Shown: in pieces, positions 21,713 to 33,525 of the stretch
Layout: each line of letters begins with the position of its first letter
Position numbering within the stretch: position 1 is the first letter of the stretch
Origin: Typhlomys cinereus
Lineage: Eukaryota > Chordata > Mammalia > Rodentia > Platacanthomyidae
NCBI GenBank assembly: GCA_023101885.1
Contig: JALPQD010000137.1
Coordinates: forward strand, 62,001-126,000
Length of the DNA: 64,000 bases
Direction of reading: 5' to 3'
Made by a program: the position numbers and the translations under genes
The notes under the pieces: model-generated
The model's input: only the letters and a program-made list of their open reading frames with translations
Database searches by the model: none
What the model was told of the DNA's origin: nothing

Positions 21713-23291
21713 CATTGGATACATTTAAGACTGTGGATATGTAGTGATTTACTGCAAAGCATGTGCTTCCTCTACCCTCCTTCCCACCCCAATAAATAGT
21801 TTTGCATTTTGTTTTGTCATTTTTAATTTTTGTCTCCATTTAGCAGCAAGTGATAGTATATAGTGTCACATCATTCAGTATTTTCAAAGTTAATTATTTT
21901 TGGCTGCTGATACACATGTGACTTCTTTTTTCCAGTTGGCAGGTTCTTACATCTACTTACATCTATAGGCTACAGTCTAGCCATTGCACCCCTCTGTGCT
22001 GGAGGATAAGGGGCGCTTCTTTGTAGAACAAGAGGATTAACTTCTTAGCCCAGGCCTGAAGGACTCTCCAGCCTGTGTTCCAACACTGAGCCCCACCCAA
22101 GCCCCTCGAGGCCAGTTTAAATACTCATTCATATGCCGGCCTATGAGTGTCTTCTCTCACCCTGGCCTCTAGCTTTATGGCCCTTCTGGAGTTTAGGGTC
22201 TGGCTCATAGGAAGTCGAACTCAGAATTGAAACTTCAGAGGGCCACCGGCTAATGCAACAAACCACAAAAACTACCGAGGATGGTCCCATTGGCACTACA
22301 AAAATAAAATATCTCACCAGAAAATTTCACCGAGATGAGGGACTATTTTCCATGATCCTTGAAGGTCCACTGTGGTACATTCTTTTTCCTACTGGACAGC
22401 AAACATGTTTTACCAAAGTCTTACCTAAGTGCTTTTTGTTTACAACTCTACAACAAATTCCTGGCGTCTTTCATGTTGAGTCCTGCAAATGCTGGGATTT
22501 ACTCCACACTATGTTGAGGAATCAGATTGAGAAGTTGTCATATATCAAAAGCTTTTAAGCTTTTTCCAGACGTTTCTTTCATTGTGGAAAAACTTCAACC
22601 CAGGAGAAAAATCACAAGACCGTCCAGCCCGTTATCTGTAGGCCTGGGACTTAGGTCCTACTATTAGCAGGTGATCACCTGCTTTATCACAGGTCTGCTT
22701 TGTTTATTGATCCCTTTCCCTTCTTGCTAGTCCATATTTCTTTTTCCTTTTGTTTTTAAGTACATTTCAAAATAGATTTGCATATACTAGTCCCAGAATT
22801 GCTTCTTTTGTGTCATATGAAAGTTTGGTGTTAATATTTTGGAGGAAAAAATTTCATACAACAGAAGGCATATTTGTTTGTGTATCATTGGTGAGTTTCT
22901 GACAAATACACATGTCTGTGTGACCCTAATGCCTATCCCAGCACAGAAAGTTACTAATATTTCAAAAGTTCCCTGAGGCCACTTGCTGTCTATCTTGGGT
23001 TATGGTTGTCTCAGGTATCCCCCAGAATTTAAGTGGCAACCTCTCTGCTTCTCCCTTCTGAGGTATCCTTCCTTGCTGGGGTGCCCCACATCTGTCCTGT
23101 GGTTATTCCAGAGAGGAAGACTATGGGTCTCCTACTGTCAATCCAGTTGGGTTATCTGGGCCTGCCTTTAACTAGGGGTCACAGAATTAGGAACTCATCC
23201 TAATTCCAAGTGTCAATACCTAGGACGTGGCAGTTTTTGGTCAGACAAAATTTTCAGCTAGCCAGGAATGGGATTTACTTATTTATTCATT
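21713..23291. other. Mostly unassigned intron sequence
   Basis: The 101-codon ORF at 22253-22558 reads TKIKYLTRKFHRD... without a recognised family. The surrounding 22250-22640 bp could be an old retrotransposed mRNA piece, but no poly-A tail or flanking duplication was seen. Confidence 0.4.
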
Positions 23292-23342
23292 TATTTTTCT
23301 GGAAGCCCTGGGGATTAAATTCGGAGCCTCTTGTATACTAGG
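23292..23342 (-). mobile_element. ID-like SINE, left part (interrupted by LTR)
   Basis: ttctggaagccctggggattaaattcggagcctcttgtatactagg is the box B half of a reversed ID element. It is cut off exactly where the LTR at 23343 begins. Confidence 0.75.
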
Positions 23343-23767
23343 TGTTGTAGTCTGCCTGCATGGTTGTTGATAAATAACTATCAAATGGCTTAAGGAAACA
23401 AGGGTTTATTCTCTCTTATGATTTCTGGTTACAGTTCTGAGTCCAGTCTGATGGGACAGCACGCACCAACACCAGGGCCGAGGGAACTAGCCACACCATC
23501 ACCATATAACAGCTGAGAGAGGGACGATTCTTACTTGCCAGACCAGCATGTCAGGCCAAGTATACAGAAGGATGCCAACTCTCTCAACCAGCTCTCTGTG
23601 ATTTATTCCAGGGCCTAATCCCACCCACCATGGGCTGGGTCTTCCCCAGTAGCTAGACAATCTCCTTCAGGTTTGCTCTGGCCTTAACTCAACCATCAAC
23701 TCTCTACAACTGTGCCCAGAGCTCAAACCCTCAAGAGTCAACTTGACACCTGTGCCCAACTATGACA
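23343..23767 (-). mobile_element. Solo LTR, unnamed family, copy 2 (inside an ID SINE)
   Basis: A 425-bp unit runs TGTTGTAGTC...AACTATGACA. The flanks read CTAGG on the left and CTGG on the right, an imperfect target duplication. Removing it rejoins the two halves of one ID SINE. The minus-strand AATAAA is the complement of 23405-23410. Highly similar throughout to copies at 13993 and 62050. Confidence 0.87.
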
Positions 23768-23806
23768 CTGGCAAGCACTCTAGCACTGAGCTACCATCCC
23801 AACCCT
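23768..23806 (-). mobile_element. ID-like SINE, right part
   Basis: ctggcaagcactctagcactgagctaccatcccaaccc is the box A half of the reversed ID element, continuing from 23342. Confidence 0.75.
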
Positions 23807-24528
23807 GGGATGGGGGCTTTAAAAATTCTCATTTTGATACGAACTTATGGTTTTTTAATTTGTGTGAATGTCAGCCTACTAGGAAATGGAATGATGTTAT
23901 CATTATTTTTACTATTGTGTGTGTAATTCACAGAGGATCTCATTTGATTCCCTGACTCAATGGTTTAGCTTTGGTTTTTTTCCCTCCTCTATGTTATGAT
24001 GTTGCAAGAGTAGTTTGTATGCCATAGAAACTATCATACTTGGGATTTTATGTTGGGGCTTCTCCTGGGTTGGCAGTGTGCAGTTGCCAATGCTCAGTGA
24101 CAACAGTGAGTTCCTTCTCCCTATCTGTCCTGTGGTTATAAAGGGTCACGGAGGCTTCTGCAGAGTGCCGTGTTGCTGAGCCATGATAGTCAGAGGGTTA
24201 AGTGTGCCCAATGCATTTCAACCCATGAAAGGATTGTCAGGATGCAACTCCATGTCAAGCCAAGCAATACCAGCACTTACAGAAAGAGTTCACATAGCAT
24301 ATGAGGAAAACAGCAGAGAGGCCCTGTTACCATGCAGCTTTCCATCCCAGAAGATGACGTGTCTCTAGCCAATGGAATTTCGGTAATAGCTAACCCAGAA
24401 TGAAGAAAGTTTCCTAAGTTCAGGGAGAATCTTCTGTATTGGATATGATGGTTTTAATTTGGTTATCCGGAGTTTATTGAGCCCTTTTAAGGTACTAGGG
24501 TTGGTTCCAAATACGGTAAGAAAAGACC
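23807..24528. other. Single-copy intron sequence
   Basis: No gene or repeat family recognised. Confidence 0.5.
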
Positions 24529-24718
24529 AAGCTGAAGATGAGAGATACAGTTACTGGCTTGGGGGTGGAGGCAGATGGATGGGCAGTGACCTTGATCTCA
24601 AACAGAGCATGTTGGTGTCTGTGATAGAAGAATTAAATATGTACAGAATAAAGCTGAAGCTCAAGATGAGAGAGATACAATTGCTGGCGAAAGAGAGAGA
24701 GAGAGAAAGGGAGGGAGG

Positions 24719-24770
<52 letters not shown>

Positions 24771-24855
24771 CAGATGCATGGACCATGACCTTGGCTTTAA
24801 ATAGAACATGTTGGTATCCATAAGAGAAGAATTAATGAATGAATGCCGAATAATT
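24529..24855. repeat. Diverged tandem duplication of an unknown segment, second copy with GA expansion
   Basis: Copy 1 (24529-24649) and copy 2 (24650-24855) share in order: aagctgaag..gatgagagatac, ttActggc, ggcagatg.atgg..., tgaccttg, acagAgcatgttggt and aagaattaa. Copy 2 also holds about 85 bp of GA/GGGA repeat (24690-24768) between ctggcg and ggcagatg, where copy 1 has only gggggtggagg. The family is unknown. Confidence 0.8.
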
Positions 24856-26009
24856 CAGAAGTATCCAGAAAGGAGTGGTTACTGATAGATGGTATAGCAT
24901 TCAGCCCGGTGTGGAAAGAAGAGTGGAGGATGAGATCAGAAAATGTATGCCCATCTCAGGAGTCCACTGGGAGATGATGCTTCGAGAATGGCAAGCAGTC
25001 TCAGGGGCCTGGTTTCCAGGGCGAGGCAGGTTGGGGAGAGGTCAGCTGGCAAGGCAGGTGGAACCAGAGGGGAGGGGTGTGGAGAAGCAAGCCTGATGAG
25101 TCTGGGTTTTATGTTGTAGGCATTGAGATTGTGGAGGGCTGAACGTGCGGCTGCAGAAGAGATTTTTAGAAGGCCAGGAAATGGAGACCCCAACAAGGAT
25201 GTTTTTGCAATGGTCTAATGTGCTCCCCCTCAGACTTCCTTCCCATGCAGGCTGTATCTGCAGCATTTGAGGGTGTTTTTGAAATTAAAATAATGTGCAT
25301 TTTTCCTTTCCTGCAATTAAGCTTAGAATGTTCAATCAAGTGGGGGAAAATTAGGTGATGAATTTGTGAATAGCACCCGAGAGATTGTAACCTGTGGAAA
25401 AAGTACTAGTTCCAGTAACTAAAATCTGAAAAGTTCTTATTTAAATAGACGTTTAAATAGACCTGTCTTCCTGGAACTCTCTCCTTCATTTCTCCTTACT
25501 ATTAAAAACACCCATTTGGGAGCTGGTTGCTTAGAATTAGACATATCATCTGTGGTCAAGGTGCAAAGAGTATTCCCATCTGTGAAGCTAATTGGCCCAC
25601 AAGGAGGCTGGAAGGCCCCGGGCCTCTTTCACAGACCAACTTGAAGTTCAGCCTCATTGTCTGCCCGGTTTGCTCGATTTGGTTGCCTAGCACACACTCA
25701 TCCCAAGTGTCGTGACAGGATGCTGTCATCTCCAGGGATTGGAATTAGCTATGAGAAGAGCAGGTGACATGCTCTTATCATTCATACCTCCCACATTAAA
25801 CAGATCAGTGCTCACTCCTAAGGAGGTTTTATTTATAGAGTGTAATTGTCAAAGCTTCTTCACCTTGATGCATATAAAATAACGACAGTCACATAACTGT
25901 GAAATGGCATATAGACATTAGGCATTTATGTGAGCCACGGTCACATATTTGCTGTGATAAATGCCTGGGAAAATTAATTTAAAGAAGGAAAAGTGTTCTT
26001 GCAGGGCAG
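24856..26009. other. Single-copy intron sequence
   Basis: The 25,260-25,980 part is AT-rich and free of recognised repeats, with ordered short motifs (for example TAATTAA/ATAAA clusters). It could be tested for conservation. No gene seen. Confidence 0.4.
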
Positions 26010-26460
26010 GGAGAGGGGGGCTCACAGTCTTAGAGATTTTGTTTAAAATTTGGCTCAGCTCATCACTTTGGGTCCACAGTGAGCCAGAATATCATGGCGG
26101 ACAAAGCATGTGACAGAGGCTGCTCACCTCATGGATGCCAGGAAACAGAAAGAAGAGTGACAGGAAAGGGTCAGGGATAAGGTATATCTTTCCAGGGACA
26201 TGCTTCTGGTGAGTTATTTCTTCCATCTAGAGCCTGTCTCCTACTTTCTACCTCCTCCCATTAATTCCATTCTATCATGTCGCCCTCAGGGGTAAGTCAG
26301 AGCTTAAGTCAGAGTCTTATGATCTAGTTGTTCCCCAAAGCCTTGGCTCTGAACACTACCTCATTGGAACCAAGCCTTCAATAGTGTGTCAGTTTAGAGA
26401 CAGTGCACCCCAATCAACTATAGTAACATTCAAGGTCAGTGGGCAATATCTATTCCTGGT
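26010..26460 (-). mobile_element. MaLR-like LTR fragment (tentative)
   Basis: gctcacagtcttagagattttg ... gagccagaatatcatggcgg ... ccaggaaacagaaagaagagtgacaggaaagg ... aaccaagccttcaatagtgtg matches, in order, landmarks of rodent MaLR-type LTRs on the reverse strand. Strongly diverged; no termini found. Confidence 0.45.
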
Positions 26461-27464
26461 GTTGTATCTGTGACCGTGGCAAGAAGAACTAGGGTTGGAT
26501 CTCAAAATGGTCTATTATTCATACTGACCATTACAAGCAAAGGAGAGTCAGAGATTGCGTGGCAGAAGAGACAAGAGGGACGCTCCTCACCAGTCTCTGA
26601 ACAGAGGAAGGGAGCTCATACCATGCAACGCTGAAACCTCAGGAAAGTTGGAATAATAGCCTTGAGCTGGCAGCTAGCAGAGAAATCGAGATTCCAGTCC
26701 TGCACCCACAGGGAACTGAGTTCTACAAACAGGCTGAATAAACAAGGGAACCTCCTCCGCACCTCCAGAGAGAAATGCAGAGATTTCCGACTCAGTAGAT
26801 CTGTTGGGCTTCCTATCTGCAGTAGTGGGAGAAGATAAACGTGTGTCATTTTAAGAAGCAATGTTTATGAAGGCAATGATAACAAAAATCAAGTGTTATT
26901 TACACAAAGCTCTGCTTTCTTGACATATCTTTATCGGCGCAATCTGAGCTGGTAGAGTGAGTGATTCTGGAGGTGGCGAGGTCTGGGAGCACACAGGCTG
27001 GTCTTTGCAGAGGCTGCTGCTGAGCAGACCCTATCCGCTCCAACCACGGGCAACCCCACCATGTTTTCAACACAACATCGACTGTGGCGCCTTGGGTGGC
27101 ATGTCTTTGAGCTGTTTATAGAGCATTAAAGACAACAGAAACCTGTGTGCCCTAAACACTGATGAGCTCCTGGTTTCATTGAGCTCCTGGTTTCATTGAG
27201 CTATTCCAAGGGGCACGTGCTTGGATGCTACATACCACGATGGCACTGGCTCAAGTCCACTTACAGGATGACGTTTGATGGTGAGAACATCGCTCTGGAA
27301 TGCACACATCCTGGCATTTTGTCCACGGTAGAGGCTGGACCGAACACAAATGGTTCCCAGACTTTTATCTGCATCGTCAAGATTGAGTGGTTGAACGGGG
27401 ACATGTGGTCTTTGGGAGGTAAAGAAAGATGCAAATACGATGAAAGCCTTGGGAAGCCACATGG
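26461..27464. other. Single-copy intron sequence with a 17-bp tandem duplication
   Basis: A 17-bp unit (gagctcctggtttcatt) is repeated in tandem at 27164-27180 and 27181-27197. No gene recognised; the 116-codon ORF at 27196-27546 lacks any domain. Confidence 0.5.
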
Positions 27465-27611
27465 TATTTCTGTGCCCCACCCCCCAGTGCTAGGGTTACA
27501 GACGTTCGCAGCAGTGCATAGCTTACGTGGACTCTGGGGCATCTAAATCCAAACCCACGTCTTCTTGCTTGTGAGGGCGACGGCTCGCTGACTGAACCAT
27601 CTCCTGAACTG
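27465..27611 (-). mobile_element. B4-type SINE fragment (reverse)
   Basis: cccccagtgctagggttacagacgttcgcagcagtgc followed by aaacccacgtcttcttgcttgtgagggcgacggctcgctgactgaaccatctcctg joins a B1-like right arm to a tRNA-like head in reverse, the layout of B4. Confidence 0.6.
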
Positions 27612-27725
27612 GTTAGCATACAAAGAAATGATTTCACCGTACACATACATCATGATAGGTTGTACTGGTTGTGCCCCCCTGCCCTCCCAGGTTCCCTTTT
27701 GCCTTTTGTGTTTTAATAACCAGAC
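27612..27725 (-). mobile_element. L1 3' end fragment (tentative)
   Basis: ggttagcatacaaagaaatgatttcaccgtacacatacatcatgatagg followed by a C-rich stretch resembles reverse-oriented rodent L1 3' UTR sequence. Short and diverged. Confidence 0.4.
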
Positions 27726-27870
27726 CACTCCTGGCATCGCTCAGGAGACCCCTCTCCAGCCTACTGCTTGCCATCGCTTATTATCTTAGTGTTCTTGCTG
27801 TGGTTCTTGGGTTCCTATTCCACGATTAACTGGGTGACAGAATATAGTTTATGAATATGAAATAAAAACT

Positions 27871-28054
27871 GAAGAAGAAGAGGAGGAGGAAGAAGAGGAG
27901 CAGGAGGAAGAAGAAGAGGAGGAGGAAGAAGAGGAGGAGGAGGAAGAAGAAGAGGAGGAAGAAGAAGAGGAGGAGGAGGAAGAAGAAGAGGAGGAGGAAG
28001 AAGAGGAGGAGGAGGAAGAAGAGGAGGAGGAGGAAGAAGAGGAGGAGCAGGAAG
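27871..28054. repeat. (GAA/GGA)n polypurine tract
   Basis: Purine-only from 27902 to 28047 (146 nt), with GAAGAAGAG and GGAGGAGGA trinucleotide blocks, and single C breaks at 27901 and 28048. Triplex-prone like the tract at 18.9 kb, but with purines on the + strand. Confidence 0.96.
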
Positions 28055-28169
28055 AGCTTTACTTGATAGGTTGTGTCTTAAGTTATCCTCTTTGGGCTCT
28101 AGTTTATCACTTATAAAGTAGAAGTTGCATGTCGCTGTTAAGGTTGTGGTTGATACTAATTGAAATGCT

Positions 28170-28292
28170 ACATGTAGTCAGGTGTGTGCATTTCCTATCC
28201 TACCAGTCTTTAGGAGGCTGAGGCAAGAAGGACCATAAGTTTAAGACAAGCCTAGGTTACATACTGAGACCCCATCTCAACCCCTCAAAAGA
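28170..28292 (+). mobile_element. B1 SINE
   Basis: gtagtcaggtgtgtgcatttcctatcctaccagtctttaggaggctgaggcaagaaggaccataagtttaagacaagcctaggttacatactgagaccccatctcaa is a diverged B1 in forward orientation ending in an A-containing tail. Confidence 0.75.
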
Positions 28293-29200
28293 GAGATGCT
28301 ATACATAAAAAGGTTACTGCAATTCATAATACCTTTAAATACTCAATACTTATAAAGTATTATTAGATTTGTTTGAAATAAGGGTACGCTTAAGGATTTT
28401 TCATGTTCTTGTCTGTTTGCTGTTTAGCACATCTTCCTATGTTGAGGGTAGGAAATGAGCTAAAAGAAAAATTCAAATAGTTCCTATTTATCTGGAAAGC
28501 ACTAAAGCATTGCGCATGCGCATTCTGGAACTTGGCGTAGGTAATAAGAGACACTTTACAAGCTCAAGAACCAAGTCATTGTGAGGCAGAGCGAAGCAGA
28601 GCATTAAGGGAAAACACACACTGGTCGTGGGCACCCCCAGGACCTTGTGGGTGCGGCCAGCGCCTCCTGAGAGCTTTCACCTGGGAGATGCCTGCCATTG
28701 TTGAGCGCACCGGGCATGGACCACGGACACTGCCGGCATCTGGATGGCCGTGGTGTGCTGGGAGCTGCTGCAGCTCCAGTCCCGGGACTTGGGGTTCCCC
28801 GCGCCCAGAATTCCACAGTCCTGTCATTTTCCTGCATCTCTACACTGTTAGCGTGCCGCCGTACTCTGATAATGCCCTCATCTGGAGTCAGCCAAGGAAG
28901 AATTGTTTTAAAATCTCGGAAGTCCTTTTAGTCTTTAGACAAATCGGTTGCCTAGTAAAGGAGGGGGAAAAAAATCTCTCCTACTGGTTGAATGTCTCCA
29001 TCCAAAATACTTGGAGCCAGAAGTTTTCTTGATTTTAATTTTTTTTTTTGTTTCAGAGTATTTATATAAACATACCGAGATACATTGAACATGGGGCCAA
29101 GTCTAAATACAAAATTCATCTATTTTCTTTATATGCTGTGTTTATATATAGGCTGAAGGTAATTTTATACATTTTATTTATTTCATTTTTTAACACACGG

Positions 29201-29202
<2 letters not shown>
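28293..29202. other. Intron sequence with a small GC-rich patch
   Basis: 28,610-28,860 is GC-richer with several CpGs (for example gagcgcaccgggcatgg) inside AT-rich sequence. ORFs there (77-114 codons on both strands) have no recognised family. It could be an old LTR or retrocopy remnant or an intronic CpG patch. Confidence 0.35.

Positions 29203-29243
<41 letters not shown>
29203..29243. repeat. (CA)n microsatellite
   Basis: About 20 CA dinucleotides in AT-rich sequence; no SINE body attached. Confidence 0.93.
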
Positions 29244-29774
29244 TGGTGAGGTACTTTCTGCATTCTTACTCTCTGTGAGGTCATTTCCAGAGAGGATTAA
29301 CTGAAGGGAAAGACTCTCTTGAATGTGGACTTTACCATCCCATAGGCTGAGGACCCAGACTGAATACAAAGAAAGAAAGGAGAAATCAAGCCCAGTGCGG
29401 ACGAACCCTTTACGCCGCTTCCTGTGCTTCCTGACTGTGGATATGATGGGACCCCCCCCCTGCTTTGCGCTCCTGGGCCGTGCTTTTCTTAACGGAATGG
29501 ACTGTATTCCCTTAAACTGTCATCCACAAATAATCCTTCTCTCTCTTACATTGCATCCACTAGGTATTAGGCCACAACAAGGAGAAAAGCTGCTGTTCAT
29601 GTAGCCTGCTTTTACCTTCTCTTCTTTCCTTGCCTCATTCTCTTTGTATTTCCGTCTCCACATCTGTTTAGCATCTTTCTGTCTCCTCGCTGTGACTAAA
29701 CAGAGGGCTTCCTGAGAGGCCCAGAAACATCATCATTTGTGAAAACGCTCCGCAATGGCGAATAAAACGAAGTG

Positions 29775-30030
29775 GAAAGATGTCGTGGCAACCGTTTCGG
29801 AGGTTTTAGTCCACTTAGCTGGCGCTATTCCGTGGGGTCTGTGGTCAGGAAACGTATCATGGCCATGACTGTTCACTTCATGCTTTCAAGTAGGCGAGGG
29901 GCTGGGAAGAAGATAATTTCCCCCCACGAATCCCCTCTTCTTAAAGGTTCTACCAATTCCCAGTGGTACCACAGACTGGGGACAGGTTTTGGACATGTGA
30001 TTCTTTGGCGGCTACTCCTAATCTAAACCA
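29775..30030 (-). mobile_element. MaLR-like LTR fragment (tentative)
   Basis: ggttttagtccacttagctggcgctattcc ... ccccacgaatcccctcttcttaaaggttctaccaattcccagtgg resembles reverse-strand MaLR LTR landmarks. Diverged, no target duplication. Confidence 0.35.
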
Positions 30031-30689
30031 TAGTAAGCGGCTCAAATATTGGATTTACTCTGTACCACTTCAGGGCCAAACAGGCGCCAACAATACTAAC
30101 GTTCCTGAGCTACATCCTGGGAGCTGACGCGAGAGATGGGGCGCTCTTGAGACACGGGACCCGCACCCCGTTGCAGGCTTCAGGACGGAATGTGCTCAGA
30201 TATTATGTCAGTTAAGAAACGATAAGGGCAGGGCCAGGAAGCGGAAAGGTTCTGAAACTGAAAATCCAGAAGATCCTTTCGCTCTTTTGGGTTTCTGAAG
30301 TTGTGCAATGAAGCGTTTTTTGCTTGAGATTCCTCCAGCGGCTTTTAGAACAATAGCTTTTTAAACTTTTTCTTTGACAGTTTGCTTGTGGTTTTACCTG
30401 TCTTTTGTTTTGAAGTTTAGTGGACTATATAAATTTGTAGTGTGGTCTTGACTAGGTATGCTTTGAGTTTTTTTCTTCTCCCAGTCAGTCCTGGAGCTTG
30501 ACAATTTTATTTTTAAAATTAAAAGTTCCCTTGACTTTTCATTGCCCCAGTCCTTAAAAACAAAACAAACATTCTATATTTGAAAGATTGAAAATGGCAA
30601 GGTTTTTAATAACTTGGTTACTGTTTCCTTTTTATGTCTGATTTCCATGGTCATCAAATTCTTTGATATGAAGTGTTGGGTCAGTTTCC

Positions 30690-31650
30690 TCCTAGGCTCC
30701 ACTTCCGCCCCCAGCACTGAGATGTCGGGCATTGACCGTTCCCTACCTCACTTTTCTCACTGGGCTGCGTCAACTGTGTTGGTAGAGGACTCCCATCAGC
30801 AGGCTGCTTAAGTGATTGGAGTCTAGAGCAAGAGCTACAATTTCCAGCTACTTATCGCTGGCTGCACCCCAAAGCTATGGATGCTGTTGGATCGCCCTCT
30901 TAGCCATATTAGGCTCAGTGCCTTTGAGGTCGGTGAAAGGCAGACTTGACCAAATGGTGCTGCCTCCCACTGAATTTCAGTGGACACCAATGCTATGAAA
31001 ATGCACATTTTGCTAAGTCAGCCAATCACGCTGCCAAATTGGTCAAAGGTGGAACGGGCCTGAGAATTTCACAGTCCATTCCTCTGGCCAAGGAACGGAA
31101 CTGGGATCAGCCTCATGGGACTCCCTAATTGAAATATAGTAGACGTGACAAATGCGTTCATTGAAAACTTCCAAAGATAAAAAATAAAAAGCTCTCAACA
31201 AGAGTTTGTTGCATTATAAAAACTTAGTTAAGAGAAGCAATGATGAATCGTTGACAACTGAAGCATTTCTTTATTTATATCTCAATTCACCCACCTGGAT
31301 TGTTAGAACACAGTGCGTTTGTTTCAGAAGATGTGAAGAACACAGAAGAATTTTCAGAGTATATAACTGTGTTGAGGGCCTATATAGTCTTTGTCTCCAC
31401 ATCCTTGGTATGCAGAATGTAGAAAGATCCGGCAATCTGGATTACATAGAGACAACATTAAATCATGTTTACAGATCTCTGTGGAGCAATCACAGCGTGT
31501 TAAGAGCATTAATGGTCATGGAATTAGACATGGCTTCTGCCCAGCAGAGTTACTTCAGTGACCGATTACCGAAGAGCTGGCCACCAGAAGATACCCAGGG
31601 CTCTCTTTTGGAAGATGCAAGTTTTCTTTTTGACTTTTAAAAGCCATCAT
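30690..31650 (+). pseudogene. Possible decayed retrocopy of an unidentified mRNA
   Basis: An open frame of 144 codons (31206-31640, ending ...SLLEDASFLFDF and TAA) is preceded by shorter open stretches in shifting frames (30614-30811, 30816-30998, 30946-31128). The pieces have non-repetitive, protein-like composition, as expected for a frameshifted intronless copy. I could not identify a parent protein and found no clear poly-A tail or flanking duplication. A chance ORF remains quite possible. Confidence 0.25.
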
Positions 31651-31949
31651 GTAAGATGTTTTTCTTGGTTAAACGAGCGAGACTGTTTTTCAAGGGTCTC
31701 ACGTGGATCTCTGAGCCATTGGTAGCATGAAACATTGTAGAAGTACAGAAGTGACTGAAGCCCCCTCTGAATGGCGCGTGCACCCCCTATCCCAGGTCGT
31801 AAGTGGAGCCTCTAAGGACTGCCTAGGCACTTCTGCTTCCAGGAGACTTACTACTCCATAAAAACTGTAAAATTTTGCACTGTGATAATCCATAACATTC
31901 TGCTCAGTTTTGCCTTCTTAGAACTTCTTGGTCCTTAGTCTTTCCTGTA

Positions 31950-32110
31950 GAGCACAATTTGTAAACTGTAGGTTGTAGATCCCCCTAGGGGGTCACGTGG
32001 GAGGGTTGTGAAAAATTTGGCAGCAGTAAGAGATTTCTGGATGTACAAAGACTCCCCCACCCCCAATTCATTATCAAAAACCTATTGAATGGGAGGTGCT
32101 TGTGGCAGAA
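31950..32110. mobile_element. Possible hAT-type DNA transposon relic
   Basis: aactgtaggttgtagatccccctagggggtcacgtgggagggttgtgaaaaatttggcagcagtaagagatttctggatgtac resembles the 'ggtcgcg...gggggtcacgtg...aaatttggcagcag' end of old hAT-derived MER elements. No second terminus was identified. Confidence 0.3.
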
Positions 32111-33339
32111 CGTCTACGTGTTGCATCATGTGACTTTACAGCAGCCTTAGTTTTGAATACATGTCATGTGATTTTTGCTCTGCACACACAAATGAATGCT
32201 GCCTGAAACACCTAAGCCCAGACTGGAAAGTATCGTACATTGTGAACTGCAGTGTTTTGACTGTGCATGCGAAGTTGTTTTCTGGTTTCCCAGTAACATA
32301 ACGGTTTAATTATGAAAAACAAAGATTTTTAATATTTTCCTACCATCATTCCTCAGCACGCATGTATCAAATTAGTATATCTTTGGGCTGCATCATGTTA
32401 GAATGTTTGACTTTAGAAATGTCTATCTGAGTTGCTGCCTTGAGTTTCATTAAAAAAAAAATCATCCAATGAATTTTAACTTGGGATCAGGGCAAAGTCT
32501 CTAGCAATCTCTGAAATTTTTAGTATGCATTTATATGAGGTGGCATTCTCCACTTGATGGTCATGAAATTAAAAATGTTAATCAACTATGAAAAACGCTA
32601 AAGAGATTCTGTGTCTAGTATTATCAAACATTCAGCCATATAAACCAAACAAGCACATCATCTCATTGTCATGCAAATTTGGTTTTGTTTTTAGTAAATG
32701 TCGAAATATATGCATACCAAATAACCATGTAAAATGAAATCTCTTTGTGTTTTATTATCATTAAGTGTTTGGTTTATATACCTAACTAGATTTTGAGAGA
32801 ACTATCTTTGCCTCTAAGAAAAATATGGATCCACTCATAAGGGTAGATCTTTAGTGAGTTCACAATCCTTTTGAAGTCCTGACCAGGTACCATTACATTG
32901 GTGAATCAAGCCTCCACTTGTTTTAGTGGCTCAAGTCTCATAAAATTTTTCATGCAAAAGTGATTGTGAATGGTACAAAGTATAAAAGGCCCTCCTGTAT
33001 AGCAGGAGGTAGAAACCTTTTCCTAAAGAGGTGGATAGTAAGTGTATGTGCACTTTGGTTGGTCTGACCTTTGTCCCCACTCCCTGTGGTAATGCAGACG
33101 CCAGGCTTCAGCAGACAGCAATTTTTACAACTAGGTGACTGGCTTGTGAGCTGGAGTTTTCTGATTCTTATTCCAGAGCAATGGAGTCTGGCATGACTAT
33201 GTATTATGCAAACTGAATTCCAAGGTAGTCCTTTGGTACACTTCTGGGTCCTTATTCTCCACCTTTGGTGTTGGCGATCTGGTTAAGAGCATCTGGTGCT
33301 GTTCTACTAGTCTTACATGGAGTTTAAAAACACAATTTT
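32111..33339. other. AT-rich intron sequence, unassigned
   Basis: No coding signal. May contain more of the preceding DNA-transposon relic. Otherwise nothing seen. Confidence 0.4.
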
Positions 33340-33525
33340 CTAAATAGTTTATTTGAGATGGAGTGAAAGAAAGAAAAACTGCACATGCAAGCCATGGGGG
33401 AGGTCAGAGGACACGTTTGGGAAGTCAGGTTCTTTCTTCCCACCATGTGAGCTCCTGGGGATTGAACTCAGGTCACCAGATTTTGAATAGGTGCCTTACC
33501 CACCGAGCCATCTGGATGGCCCCTC
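33340..33525 (-). mobile_element. tRNA-derived SINE (reverse)
   Basis: gcacatgcaagccatgggggaggtcagaggacacg ... ccaccatgtgagctcctggggattgaactcaggtcaccagattttg...gccttacccaccgagccatctggatggccc: box B (gattgaactc) and box A (ccgagccatc) in reverse order mark a B2/B4-related head. Confidence 0.75.

Noticed and set aside
22253..22640. Processed pseudogene around the 101-codon ORF
   Set aside because: No parent recognised, no poly-A tail, no flanking direct repeat; kept only as unassigned intron.
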